NCBI GenBank assembly: GCA_041390825.1 | Contig: JAWKPF010000004.1 | Span: 186,001 to 250,000, forward strand | Length of the DNA stretch: 64,000 bases | DNA from: Thermomicrobiales bacterium | GTDB taxonomy: Bacteria; Chloroflexota; Chloroflexia; Thermomicrobiales; UBA6265 | Direction: 5' to 3' | Shown here: positions 1 to 8,772 of the stretch, piece after piece | Position numbering within the stretch: position 1 is the first letter of the stretch | Layout of the letters: every line of letters begins with the position of its first letter | Program-made: the position numbers and the translations under genes | The notes under the pieces: generated by a model | What the model was told of the DNA's origin: nothing | Seen by the model: the letters and a program-made list of their open reading frames with translations, nothing else | The model's database searches: none

Positions 1-796
1 TCCAGACGAGGGTGAACGAGTTCAGGTTCGTCAGCAACAAGAGCAGGACAGTGACGACGGAGACGCTCTTGAGTTGCGGCATGGTGATATGCCAGAAGCG
101 AGCCCAGGCGCCGGCGCCATCGACGCGCGCTGCGCGGTGGAGCTGATCGGGTACGCCCTGGAGCCCGGCCAGCAACATGATCATGGCGAAGGGGAATTCT
201 TTCCAGATGTTGGCGATGATCAATGCGGGGAGGGCGCGGTGGATGTTGTCCAGGATATTGATGTTGTCATCGACGATGTTGAGGCGAACGAGGGTGTCGT
301 TGATGAGCCCGTAGTCGGAGTGATAGAGCCATTTCCAGATGTAGGCGGCGGAGACGTAGCTGATTACCCACGGAATGAGGAGCAGGCCGCGCACCACGCT
401 GCGGCCGCGGAACTCGCGTTGCACCACCAGCGCCGCGCCGAGCCCGATGAGATAGGCGAACGCGGTGGAGAGGATGGTCCACTCCAGCGTGTTCATGGTC
501 ACGTTGCGGAAGGAATCGCTTTGCAGGATGCGTTTGTAGTTGTCGAGCCCGACCCAGATCTTGTCTTCCATGGCCAGGTTCGCCGGAGTGGAATAGAAGG
601 AAAGGCGAACCGTGTAGAAGATGGGATAGGCGATGACCACCAGCATGATGCCGAGAGCCGGGATGATGTAGAGGTAGTCGTTCCAATGGCGCGCGATATC
701 GCCGGGCAGCGCGGCAAGCCGGCCGAAGAACCCGGGGCCGGATTTCTTCGGCGGTGGAGGGTCAGCCGTGGGTTGGCCGCCGGTGATCGCGGACAT
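1..796 (-). CDS. Sugar-type ABC transporter permease (MalF/UgpA class), 3' end outside window
   Basis: This is an inner-membrane subunit of a carbohydrate ABC importer. The frame is open from an ATG at 796 to the window edge. A Pro/Lys-rich cytoplasmic N-terminus is followed by the first membrane span (YLYIIPALGIMLVVIAYPIF), then the family feature of a long periplasmic stretch (VGLDNYKRILQSDSF) and further hydrophobic segments. The EAA-type coupling loop is recognisable near the end of the visible part (DGAGAWARFWHITMPQL, in place of the usual EAA...G...I.LP). It lies 98 bp downstream of the binding-protein gene on the same strand, so the two probably form an operon; a second permease would be expected outside the window. 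The substrate cannot be read from the sequence. Confidence 0.9.
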   Translation of the reverse strand, partial: MSAITGGQPTADPPPPKKSGPGFFGRLAALPGDIARHWNDYLYIIPALGIMLVVIAYPIFYTVRLSFYSTPANLAMEDKIWVGLDNYKRILQSDSFRNVTMNTLEWTILSTAFAYLIGLGAALVVQREFRGRSVVRGLLLIPWVISYVSAAYIWKWLYHSDYGLINDTLVRLNIVDDNINILDNIHRALPALIIANIWKEFPFAMIMLLAGLQGVPDQLHRAARVDGAGAWARFWHITMPQLKSVSVVTVLLLLLTNLNSFTLVW

Positions 797-894
797 GCGC
801 GGATGGTCCTTTCCGAACGAGGGAGAAGGCGAACCCGGCCGGCGCCGTTGAGATTGCCGTCGCCGGCCGGGTTCTGGTTACGCGATGTTGGCGA

Positions 895-2406
895 CTAGAG
901 CCCGTCGCCGCGCAGTTCTTCGATCTTGGCAGCCGCATCGTTGGCGGCGTCCTCGACCGACATCGATTCGGTGAGCGCGTTCTGCAGCATCTCCGGCACG
1001 ATGATGTTCATGATTTCGGTCGATTCCGGGACCACCGGGAAGGGGATGCCGTAGGGGAGCATGGAGGTGGTCACATCGAGGTTGGGGATCGAATCGAGCC
1101 GTTCCTTCATCCAGATGGTCTGGAAGCCGCGGATGTTGGAGGGGTTGGAGCCGACCCAGGCGAGCTTGGTGGACCATTCCGGACCGGTCATGAAGGCGAT
1201 GAGCGCCCTGGCGGCGTCCAGATCGACATTGCCGCCATCGACCACGGAAGGATCGAAGACGTGGACATTCGATCCGCCGAAGACGACCGCGCGGCGATCG
1301 GGGCCTTCCGGCAGGAAGCCATAGCGCATGTTCTCGACGACCTGATCGGCGATCTCTTTGTCCGCGCCGGTGGCAGTGGCGGCGAGATCGTTCATCTTCG
1401 CGTACTCGGAGGGATGGGCGATCATCATGCCGAGGGTGCCGGCGATGAATGGCGCCTGATTCTCGGTCTGGGTGTTGGTCAGCGCAGAGGTCGGCACCGA
1501 CTTGTCGGTGACGTACATCTGATAGTAGGCCTGGAGCGCGGCTTTGGAGCCGTCATTGTTGACCCAGATCTCCTCATAGGTGGGGTTCTCCGCAGCTTCG
1601 TCGAGCGCGCCGCCACCATATGCCCACATGGCCGGCATGAAGCGGAACGGGGTGTTGCCGGCATTGACGCGGGCGACGAGACCGTAGCCGTCCTTGCCGG
1701 TGTTGTCCTTGATCTGCTTCGAGTACGCGACGAGATCGTCCCACGTGGCCGGCGGCGCATCGGGATCGAGACCGGCCTCCTCGAAGATGGCCGCATTCCA
1801 GATGAGGGCCATGGTTTCGTTGTTGGTGGGGACGCCATAGGTCTTGCCGTCATAGGTGACCGACTTCATGGCACCTGGCCAGTATTCCTCGACCGGGTAG
1901 CCGGCATCGGCTGGGCCGAATTCCTGAAGCTGGCCCTTGGCGGCGAACTCGACGCCCCAGAGGATCGGCATCTTGGCGACCATCGGCGCGGCATTGCCCA
2001 GCGCGGCGGTGCGGATCTGGTCCAGCATGTCGTTATAGGTCAGGCTGGTGATGTTGACCTTGATGTTGGGATAGGTAGCCGCGAATGCTTCCCAAAATTC
2101 CTTGTCGATGTCTTTGGTGATTTGCGGTTCGGCATCGGCCGGACCAACGTACCAGTAGGAGACTTCGCCGGCATAGTCGAGCGGCACCACCTTGGCGACC
2201 TCGGCGGCGGTATCGACCTCGAGGGTACCGGCTTGCGCCACGATGGTTTCCGGAGTCCATTCGGTTGTGTCGATGGTGCCGTCCTGGGCCAGGGTCAAGG
2301 CCGAGGGGAGGAAGGCGGCTCCGGCGCCCGCTGCTGCGCCATATGCGAGGAACTTGCGGCGGTTCAATTCCTTATTGAAGAGTTCGCGATATCGCTGCGT
2401 TGACAT
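895..2406 (-). CDS. Extracellular sugar-binding protein of an ABC importer (SBP family 1)
   Basis: This 503-residue protein captures a sugar or sugar derivative outside the membrane and delivers it to the permease encoded just downstream. The start MSTQRYRELF is chosen because AAGGAGC lies a few bases upstream; the open frame continues 70 codons further but reads as non-coding. Residues 16-40 carry a Tat-like signal (RRKFLAYGAAAGAGAAFLPS), so it is probably exported folded. The mature part has typical family-1 binding-protein segments (LIWNAAIFEEAGLDPDAPPA; PTTWDDL-like region; ALIAFMTGPEWSTK). The opposite-strand neighbour is a sugar-acid dehydratase, suggesting uptake of a sugar or sugar acid, but this is inference from context only. 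Confidence 0.92.
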   Translation of the reverse strand: MSTQRYRELFNKELNRRKFLAYGAAAGAGAAFLPSALTLAQDGTIDTTEWTPETIVAQAGTLEVDTAAEVAKVVPLDYAGEVSYWYVGPADAEPQITKDIDKEFWEAFAATYPNIKVNITSLTYNDMLDQIRTAALGNAAPMVAKMPILWGVEFAAKGQLQEFGPADAGYPVEEYWPGAMKSVTYDGKTYGVPTNNETMALIWNAAIFEEAGLDPDAPPATWDDLVAYSKQIKDNTGKDGYGLVARVNAGNTPFRFMPAMWAYGGGALDEAAENPTYEEIWVNNDGSKAALQAYYQMYVTDKSVPTSALTNTQTENQAPFIAGTLGMMIAHPSEYAKMNDLAATATGADKEIADQVVENMRYGFLPEGPDRRAVVFGGSNVHVFDPSVVDGGNVDLDAARALIAFMTGPEWSTKLAWVGSNPSNIRGFQTIWMKERLDSIPNLDVTTSMLPYGIPFPVVPESTEIMNIIVPEMLQNALTESMSVEDAANDAAAKIEELRGDGL

Positions 2407-2470
2407 CTTTGCTCCTTGTTGGCTCAGCAACGAGCCGGGTGCGGTTCGAACAGATCGATCGGAAAACCTG

Positions 2471-2486
2471 CCGGTAAGCATACCGG
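2471..2486. promoter_or_regulatory. Inverted repeat CCGGTA-N4-TACCGG, possible operator
   Basis: A perfect 6-bp inverted repeat with a 4-bp spacer lies in the 5' leader of the binding-protein gene, downstream of its predicted promoter. Its size and position suit a repressor site or a small RNA hairpin. No regulator gene is nearby to support a match. Confidence 0.35.
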
Positions 2487-2605
2487 GAGTGGACTTCGAG
2501 GTGCTCCTTTCGCGCAAGCAGAAACGGCCGATCCGGGCTGATTCGAGAGAGAACGGCGAGATCGAGCACCGGCATCTTCCGGTGCGTAGCGAGACTGGAG
2601 GTGCC

Positions 2606-2635
2606 GTTATACCCATTGCGCTCGCGGGCTGTCAA
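2606..2635 (-). promoter_or_regulatory. Sigma70-type promoter for the SBP-permease operon
   Basis: On the minus strand a consensus TTGACA (2630-2635) is followed after 17-18 bases by GTATAA/TATAAC (2606-2612). Transcription would start near 2600, leaving a leader of about 190 nt before the ATG at 2406 that contains the palindrome at 2471-2486. Confidence 0.6.
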
Positions 2636-2920
2636 GCATCGGCAGCAACCTGTGCAACGTGCCTGTTTTTCCGCGAGCGAGGCAATGGCAAATCCCCATC
2701 GACCTTGGTTCTCCTGCACGAATAGTGCGCAATGAAGCTGAAGATTTGGCAAGGGAATCACGGCGCCTTGTGGGCATGACGCCAGGGGTTCCGCGCGCTT
2801 AGGGGGAACAGGGCCGCTGGGATCAGCATGACACGATTGACGGAGATCGTTTGGGCCGGCACACCTGACAATTACCGGCAGACACGCGCTCGAGCACGAA
2901 ATGGGGGGACGGAGGCACCG

Positions 2921-4234
2921 ATGGCAAAGAAGCAGACGAAGGCGGAGAAGCCGGACGAGATTCAGCAGATCATCCCGGATGCGTGGCCGAAATATGCGCC
3001 GGCGGGAAAGGAGCCGGTGCGGATTCGGGATCTGAACGTGATCCTGACTGCGCCAGACGGCATCCGGCTGGTCATCGTGAAGGTGGAGACGAGCGAGCCG
3101 GGGCTCTATGGGCTGGGTTGCGCGACGTTCACCCAGCGGCCTATGGCGGTGGTGGAGGCGATCGAGCACTACATCAAGCCGATGGCGATCGGGCGCGATG
3201 TGCATGACATCGAGGACCTTTTTCAGACCGGGTATCTCTCGTCGTACTGGCGCAGCGGGCCGGTGCTGAACAATGCATTGTCGGGGCTCGACATGGCGTT
3301 GTGGGACATCAAGGGGAAGCTGGCGGGGATGCCGGTCTACCAGCTTTTCGGTGGCAAGTCACGCCGAGCGGCGAATGTCTACGTGCATGCCTCGGGGAAC
3401 GATTTTGCTGAGGTGGAGGAATCGGCCAGGGAGTTCTGGGAGCAGGGATATCGCTATATCCGATGCCAGGTGGCGGTACCGAACTCGGCGACGTACGGGG
3501 TGTCGGGCAAGAGCATGAAGGCGGCCTACCACCTCGACCCGAAGCAGGAGTCGTGGGATCCGGACGCCTACGCGCGTATCGTGCCGAAGCTGTTCGAGCA
3601 TATGCGCGCGGCGATGGGCGATGAGGTGGAGTTCCTGCACGATATCCACGAACGGGTGCCGCCGATCACGGCGATTCGCATTGCAAAGGAAGTCGAGCCG
3701 TATCGGTTGTTCTTCCTGGAAGACCCGTTCGCGCCGGAGGATAACGGCTATTTCCCATTGCTGCGGCAGCATTCGGCGGTGCCGATCGCGATGGGTGAAC
3801 TGTATGTGAATCAGGCGGAGTACATCGATCTGGTGAAGGATCGGTTGATCGACTTCATGCGGGTGCATATCTCGGATATCGGCGGATTGACCAACGCGCG
3901 CAAGCTGGCGGCGTATTGCGAGTACTTTGGCGTGCGGACGGCCTGGCACGGACCGGGGGATGCCTCGCCGGTGGCGCATGCGGCGAACTTGCAGCTCGAC
4001 CTGAACACGCCGAACTTCGGTATCCAGGAAGCGTATCTGCCACCAGAGAAGACCCGTGCGGTTTTCCCGGGCACGCCGGAGATACATGACGGCATGATGT
4101 GGTCGAACGAGCAGCCGGGCCTGGGGATCGATATCGACGAGAAGCTGGCGGCGAAATATCCCTTCCCGGAGCATTCGATCAATGGGGCGTGGCCGCCGGT
4201 TCGGTTGAAAGACGGGACGGTGCAAAGGCCGTAG
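2921..4234 (+). CDS. manD: Enolase-superfamily sugar-acid dehydratase, ManD subgroup
   Basis: This 437-residue enzyme should remove water from a C6 sugar acid (D-mannonate or D-gluconate in known ManD proteins), giving 2-keto-3-deoxygluconate. GGAGG 6 bases upstream supports the ATG at 2921, although an in-frame ATG exists at 2828. The ManD signature is visible: Arg181 and Tyr192 on the mobile loop, Asp241-x-His243, Glu267 (FFLEDPF), Glu293 (AMGE) and His343 (AWHGPGD). Three acidic residues (241, 267, 293) should bind Mg2+. ManD members vary from efficient to nearly inactive dehydratases, so the substrate is not certain. It is divergent from the sugar importer at 895-2406, which may supply its substrate pathway. 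Confidence 0.85.
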   Translation: MAKKQTKAEKPDEIQQIIPDAWPKYAPAGKEPVRIRDLNVILTAPDGIRLVIVKVETSEPGLYGLGCATFTQRPMAVVEAIEHYIKPMAIGRDVHDIEDLFQTGYLSSYWRSGPVLNNALSGLDMALWDIKGKLAGMPVYQLFGGKSRRAANVYVHASGNDFAEVEESAREFWEQGYRYIRCQVAVPNSATYGVSGKSMKAAYHLDPKQESWDPDAYARIVPKLFEHMRAAMGDEVEFLHDIHERVPPITAIRIAKEVEPYRLFFLEDPFAPEDNGYFPLLRQHSAVPIAMGELYVNQAEYIDLVKDRLIDFMRVHISDIGGLTNARKLAAYCEYFGVRTAWHGPGDASPVAHAANLQLDLNTPNFGIQEAYLPPEKTRAVFPGTPEIHDGMMWSNEQPGLGIDIDEKLAAKYPFPEHSINGAWPPVRLKDGTVQRP

Positions 4235-4375
4235 GTGGGGCGGGGACGGCGGAAGCATCACCCGCTCGGTGCGATTGTGAAGTATGATCGGACCGAACCC
4301 AGCGGACCTATTCATATGGAATGTGCGTGTGGTGTCGTTCACGTGGAGTGGCACGTCGCGCGGAGAGGGCAAGGC

Positions 4376-5506
4376 ATGGACGATCGCAGTTTCGATTCGC
4401 TTGTGAAGGCAGTTGCTCTCGGGGCGAGCCGCCGCCGCGTGTTGAAGGGGATGCTCGGCCTGGGAGGAGCGGCGCTGGTTGGAAGCGTCGCGATGGAGGG
4501 CGACGCGGATGCCGCGCGGCGTCCGACGCCAACACCCAAGCCGATTCGGTGTCCCGGCCGGCAAACCTGGAACGGATCGGAGTGTGTCTGTCCTGATGAC
4601 GCGCCTTCCAAGTGCGGCCCTGATTGTTGCACCGAAGGTGAGATCACGCCCGGAAGCCCAGGGTACTCCGAGTGTTGCGATAACGCGTGTTGTTTCGGTA
4701 CGTGTTACGGCGAAGAGCTTTGTTGTCCGACAAATACGCCCGATGGGGGTGGGCTGCCCATAGCGAGTGTTTGCGCCAACGGCGAGTGCTGCCTGTTGCC
4801 AAACGTTTGCATCAACGGCGCGTGTGTGCCGTTCTCTGGTTGTGAATCGAATGACGATTGTGGAGACTGCGAAACCTGCAACCCGAGGACGGGCCAATGC
4901 AGCTCGTTGTGCACTGCCGATCTTCCCCAGTGCTGCGTCAATGGCTTCGGTGAGTACTGCATTCCGAGTGGAGAAACGTGCTGTTCCAGCGGTTCTGACT
5001 GCACGGAACCGTGTTCGTATTGCAACGATGTCGTCAGGTACTGCGTCGACCGATGTGACAATCCCGGCGAGTGTTGTGCCGGCGCGAATGGGGATGACTG
5101 CTGCCCGGCCGATCGCTGCGTTCCGGGACAAGGGTGTTGCGCGGAAGGCACGAGCGCGTGTGGTACAGGTTGCTGCGACAACGCCACCGAAACCTGCGAT
5201 GGAAACGGCAGTTGTGTTTGCAATGCGGGCTTGATCGAGTGCGATGGCGTGTGCATCGATGCGCAATGTTGCGGGAGCGACGAATCGCCGTGTATCGAAC
5301 TTGGGTACGATCCCGATTGCGTCGCGTGCTCAAATGGCGAGTGCGCTACCGCGGGATTCGATTTTCAGAGTTGCGGCACCGCTTTTCACAGTTGGTGTTC
5401 CAACGGCCAATGCCTTGCGTGCATTCCGTATCTCTCGTACGGGTGTACCTACGACAATCAGTGCTGCAATGGGACTTGTATCGGGGGCAGATGCGACACG
5501 CATTGA
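4376..5506 (+). CDS. Cysteine-rich Tat-exported protein, family member 1
   Basis: This 376-residue protein belongs to the family found seven times in this window. The start MDDRSFDSL is chosen by alignment with the paralogues. Residues 20-45 form a Tat-type signal (SRRRVLKGMLGLGGAALVGS), then comes a Pro/Thr linker (ARRPTPTPKP) and a long cysteine-rich region. The family core reads ECCDNACC FGTCYGEELCC. Tat export implies folding or maturation in the cytoplasm. The product's role is unknown; disulfide-rich secreted, metal-binding or adhesive roles are all possible. The gene ends 53 bp before an ATP-grasp gene on the same strand, an order repeated at 44-48 kb. Confidence 0.8.
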   Translation: MDDRSFDSLVKAVALGASRRRVLKGMLGLGGAALVGSVAMEGDADAARRPTPTPKPIRCPGRQTWNGSECVCPDDAPSKCGPDCCTEGEITPGSPGYSECCDNACCFGTCYGEELCCPTNTPDGGGLPIASVCANGECCLLPNVCINGACVPFSGCESNDDCGDCETCNPRTGQCSSLCTADLPQCCVNGFGEYCIPSGETCCSSGSDCTEPCSYCNDVVRYCVDRCDNPGECCAGANGDDCCPADRCVPGQGCCAEGTSACGTGCCDNATETCDGNGSCVCNAGLIECDGVCIDAQCCGSDESPCIELGYDPDCVACSNGECATAGFDFQSCGTAFHSWCSNGQCLACIPYLSYGCTYDNQCCNGTCIGGRCDTH

Positions 5507-5559
5507 TCGGCTGCATCCAGCGATGATTCCGCTGGATCAGTGCGTGCTTCAGGGATGAT

Positions 5560-7707
5560 GTGACGCTCCGAATCTTGGAGACAGGAGGATACGACGGGCC
5601 AAGTCTTTGGCATGACCGGCCCGTCGTGTGGGGGATTGTTGCAAGGGCTTCGGCAGAGACGCCGGACATCGATCGTCTGCTGGTGTTGCATCTCGAGATC
5701 GAAGCCCTGGATCGACGTCTGGATCGAACGCGGCTCACCCCGTATTCGTTGCCACCGATTCCTGACCGTGTAGACGCACCGTGGATGCTTGCCTGGGCGA
5801 CGGCCGGATTGCAGCGGCTTGCCGGCGACAATGTCTCGTTCTTTGGCGCCCGTGAGCTGGAAGAAGCTGGGACCAGCGAGATCGTGGTCGAGTGCGGGCA
5901 CCAACAGACGGGGCTGTTGGCGCTTCGGATCGCGTTGCAGCAGCTGAATGCAAGTGCAGACGCCAACCGAGTGCGAATGGCGCTGGAATTGGAGCAGGCG
6001 TTTGCGAAACGTCTTGCGCCGGTTTCGGCGTCTCGGCGGCCAACGGCTGGACTGGCGTGTATTTTGGAGGCTGCGCGCACGCGGGAGATCCCTATCACGT
6101 CGCTCGACCCGCACGGCCTGGTGCGCGAACTGGGACATGGAGTCTACCGGCGGCGGTTGCGCCATACGAGCACATCGAACACGTCCTACCTTGGCACGCT
6201 CATCGCGCAAGACAAGCATCTCTCATTGCACTATCTGGCAGAGTGTGGGTTGCCGGTGCCCGACACGTTGCTGGCGCGCGATGCCGGCCAGGCGGTTGCC
6301 AACGCGAGGCAGATTGGGTTCCCGGTCGTTGTCAAACCGAACGACGAAGGAAACTCGGCTGGTCTGCATCTGGATTTGCGGAACGAGGAAGAGGTGCGAG
6401 CCGCCTTCGAGGTCACCGCTGGGATCAGCCGGTCGGGAACCGTGGTCGTGCAGCGGTTTCTGACCGAACGGCACTACCGCGTGCTGGTGGTTGGTGACCG
6501 GATTGTCGGGATTGCCGAGCGAATTGCCGCGCACGTGGTGGGCGACGGAGAGCATTCGATCCGGGAGTTGGCGGAGATCGAGAACCGAAATCCGCGACGA
6601 GGAACGCTGATGTCCGACCGGCTCAAGACGATCGCCATCGACGAGACGTCCGAACGAATACTGGTCAAGCAGGGATTTTCGTTGGACGACGTGCCACACC
6701 CGGGACTCCGGTTGGAATTGCAACGAATCGACGATCTCGAAGCGGGAGGCGAGGCGATCATCCAGACCGGCAAGACGCATCCAGACAACGAGGCCATCAT
6801 CGTTTCGGCTGTGCGGGCCATGGAGCTCGATATCGCTGGGGTCGATCTGGTGGCCACGGATATCGAGGCGTCGATATGGGAAACATCCGGCGGCATACTC
6901 GAAGTCAATCGCGATACTGGGTTCGCGCTCATCCAGTTCCCAACTTCAGAGGGCGCGATCGATCCTGGTCCGGCAGTAATCGAATCGCTCTTTCCGCCGG
7001 GAGCGCCGGTGCGTGTGCCGCTCGTCGCGGTGACGGGTGGGAGTGGAACCGGTGCGGTGACCCGGGCGATCGGGCGGTTGTTGACCGCGCTTGGACCGGT
7101 TACGGGTGTTGCCGTCGGTGATGAACTCCTGCTTGGCGATCGGAGTCTTGTGGGAATCGACGGTGCGGGCGCACGGGGCAAGCGTCGCATTCTGCTGCAT
7201 CCCATGGTGGAGATGGCGGTGCTGGAGATTCGGCCGGATGAGATCGTGGCGGAAGGGCTGGCGTTCGAGCGGTGCGATGTGGCGGTGGTGACATCGCTCT
7301 CAGGGATGGCTCCTGCGGGATTGCCGGAGGCGGAATCGGTGATTTGTCGGGTAGTGACGCCTGAGGGAGTGCTGGTCGTGGCGGCGAATGCGCCACAAGC
7401 GGTCGAGCTGGCGCGGGGCTCAGGTTCTTCTCTGGTGCTCTACGGCTGCGCGGATGACGCGGACACGATCGACCGGCACCGGGCGGATGGCGGTCGGGCG
7501 GTCTGGTTGCAATCGAAGAGCGGCGCGAGCGAGCTGGTCATCGACTGGGCTGAGGGGAGACTCGAGACGGCGCCGTTGCCAGGGCGAATCGAAGGAAGCG
7601 GGCGGGTCGTGGCGGCCGGGTTTGCGGCGGTGCTGGCGCTTGGACTGCCACGCGACGCAGTGCTGCAACTGGCGCGCGATGGGGGGACATTTCTTCAGGT
7701 AGGATGA
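5560..7707 (+). CDS. Cyanophycin-synthetase-like ATP-grasp ligase with degenerate Mur domain
   Basis: This 715-residue protein has the order of cyanophycin synthetase (CphA): an N-terminal domain (about 1-200), an ATP-grasp domain (about 205-460, with YLGTLIAQDK, FPVVVKPNDEGNSAG and GGILEVNRDTGF), and a Mur-ligase-like C-terminal part. Known CphA is about 870-900 residues, uses ATP-grasp to add Asp to a backbone and the Mur domain to add Arg. Here the Mur part is shortened and the expected GTNGKTT P-loop is GGSGTGAVTR near residue 495, so the second reaction is probably lost. The start is GTG. It follows the cysteine-rich gene by 53 bp. A ligase acting on that protein or on a peptide is inference; cyanophycin synthesis seems unlikely. 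Confidence 0.75.
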   Translation: MTLRILETGGYDGPSLWHDRPVVWGIVARASAETPDIDRLLVLHLEIEALDRRLDRTRLTPYSLPPIPDRVDAPWMLAWATAGLQRLAGDNVSFFGARELEEAGTSEIVVECGHQQTGLLALRIALQQLNASADANRVRMALELEQAFAKRLAPVSASRRPTAGLACILEAARTREIPITSLDPHGLVRELGHGVYRRRLRHTSTSNTSYLGTLIAQDKHLSLHYLAECGLPVPDTLLARDAGQAVANARQIGFPVVVKPNDEGNSAGLHLDLRNEEEVRAAFEVTAGISRSGTVVVQRFLTERHYRVLVVGDRIVGIAERIAAHVVGDGEHSIRELAEIENRNPRRGTLMSDRLKTIAIDETSERILVKQGFSLDDVPHPGLRLELQRIDDLEAGGEAIIQTGKTHPDNEAIIVSAVRAMELDIAGVDLVATDIEASIWETSGGILEVNRDTGFALIQFPTSEGAIDPGPAVIESLFPPGAPVRVPLVAVTGGSGTGAVTRAIGRLLTALGPVTGVAVGDELLLGDRSLVGIDGAGARGKRRILLHPMVEMAVLEIRPDEIVAEGLAFERCDVAVVTSLSGMAPAGLPEAESVICRVVTPEGVLVVAANAPQAVELARGSGSSLVLYGCADDADTIDRHRADGGRAVWLQSKSGASELVIDWAEGRLETAPLPGRIEGSGRVVAAGFAAVLALGLPRDAVLQLARDGGTFLQVG

Positions 7708-7753
7708 GGGGTAGTCGTGGCAATGAAATAAAGGAGTCTCGATCGGAGGCAAC

Positions 7754-8497
7754 ATGAACCGGCGCACGATGCTCGGAGGTTTGCTCGGATCGGCAGTTGC
7801 GGTTAGTCCGGGACGAATCCTGCGGGCGCAAACTGAGCAGCGACCCGAATTGGCGGGGTGTCTGGCGGAGCCGGGGATCGCGCTCTTTCTGGATCTCTTC
7901 GAGGGCCAACAGACACTGACGCTGCAGGAACTCGTGCCGCCAGCCGACTGGTTGCCATTTTCCTTGCCATATAGTCCGGTCTGGTTTCTCTATCCGCCTG
8001 ACTGGAGCGCGCAGCTGCTCTACGCCGCGACGTTCACCCAGAATGCCGCTCCGATCTGGATATCGAACGTTCCCCAGACTGGCGGGTTGCTTTCCGCGCG
8101 AGTGGTTTCGCCCGATGCGACCTCCGCATGGGAATACGCGGTTGGGTCGTTGCAGGGGGTGGTCATCTCGATCGAGCAGGCGATCGCGATAGCCGAGGGT
8201 GGGATGCTGGGAGATGGGTATGCGGGAAGTCGCTTGTGTTTCTCCACCGGACCGGCGATTCCCACCGGTATTGCCTGGTTGACGGCAATCGACAGCAACG
8301 GATTGCTGGCGCTGACCAACGGAACGTTGATCGTCGATACCTCCGGGTTTGTGCCGTTCAGCGTGATCACCTATTACTCGCTGGTAGCGCCGCGCGCGAA
8401 CTACGAGCAGGTCATGCGGCAGGTGTTTGTGCCAATTCAGTGGCAGTTGCTCCGGCGTGACGACGGGCCGAGCTCGACGGTGACGCCAACGCCGTGA
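7754..8497 (+). CDS. Hypothetical exported protein with Tat-like signal
   Basis: This 247-residue protein is not recognised. It begins MNRRTMLGGLLGSAVAVSPG, a short twin-arginine signal, with CGGAGG just upstream of the ATG. The mature part has many aromatic and small residues and resembles an extracytoplasmic beta-rich domain (WFLYPPDWSAQLLYAAT; a conserved-looking GVVISIEQAIAIAEG). It ends in a Ser/Thr/Pro tail. It lies 46 bp after the ATP-grasp gene on the same strand, so it may share its transcript. Confidence 0.7.
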   Translation: MNRRTMLGGLLGSAVAVSPGRILRAQTEQRPELAGCLAEPGIALFLDLFEGQQTLTLQELVPPADWLPFSLPYSPVWFLYPPDWSAQLLYAATFTQNAAPIWISNVPQTGGLLSARVVSPDATSAWEYAVGSLQGVVISIEQAIAIAEGGMLGDGYAGSRLCFSTGPAIPTGIAWLTAIDSNGLLALTNGTLIVDTSGFVPFSVITYYSLVAPRANYEQVMRQVFVPIQWQLLRRDDGPSSTVTPTP

Positions 8498-8552
8498 CGG
8501 TTCGATAGCGTCCGGACGCGATCCTCTCGACCGGGAGGTCGGGTTGGACGGG

Positions 8553-8630
8553 GCGGCCACGGAGGGCCGCGGCTACGCGGGAATGGGGGAATGGGTGGAG
8601 CGGCCAGGGAGGGCCGCGGCTACGCGGGGA
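8553..8630. repeat. Two dispersed copies of the 16-kb hairpin repeat
   Basis: Two units of the form GCGGCC(A/C)CGG/AGGGAGGGCCGCGGCTACGCGG lie about 47 bp apart in a 275-bp gap. Each has the 6-bp stem GCGGCC/GGCCGC, like the tandem array at 16.3-16.8 kb (stem GCAGCC/GGCTGC). Confidence 0.65.
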
Positions 8631-8772
8631 TACCGGGGTGGCGCCAAGTTCGATCCGATGGACAGATCGCACCGCGATGCGTTTTGAGATTTAGCCTGGA
8701 CTATACATTGCGCGGCATGTTTGCTAATCTGATTCTGTTGCTCGGCAATTTCGTGAGCTACAGGGTTTTCAG

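Larger units (their letters stand above)
2407..2920. other. Divergent intergenic region between SBP and dehydratase genes
   Basis: This 514-bp gap separates two divergently transcribed genes. It contains a good minus-strand promoter (2606-2635) and a 16-bp interrupted palindrome in the binding-protein leader (2471-2486), both listed separately. From about 2640 to 2900 I see no convincing gene and no clear promoter for the dehydratase. Short frames across it are shadows. Confidence 0.6.

Noticed and set aside
1261..2403. 380-codon + frame opposite the binding-protein gene
   Set aside because: Antisense shadow of a clear family-1 binding protein.
3359..5266. 635-codon minus frame spanning the dehydratase and cysteine-rich genes
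   Set aside because: Antisense to two strongly supported genes; no recognisable domain.
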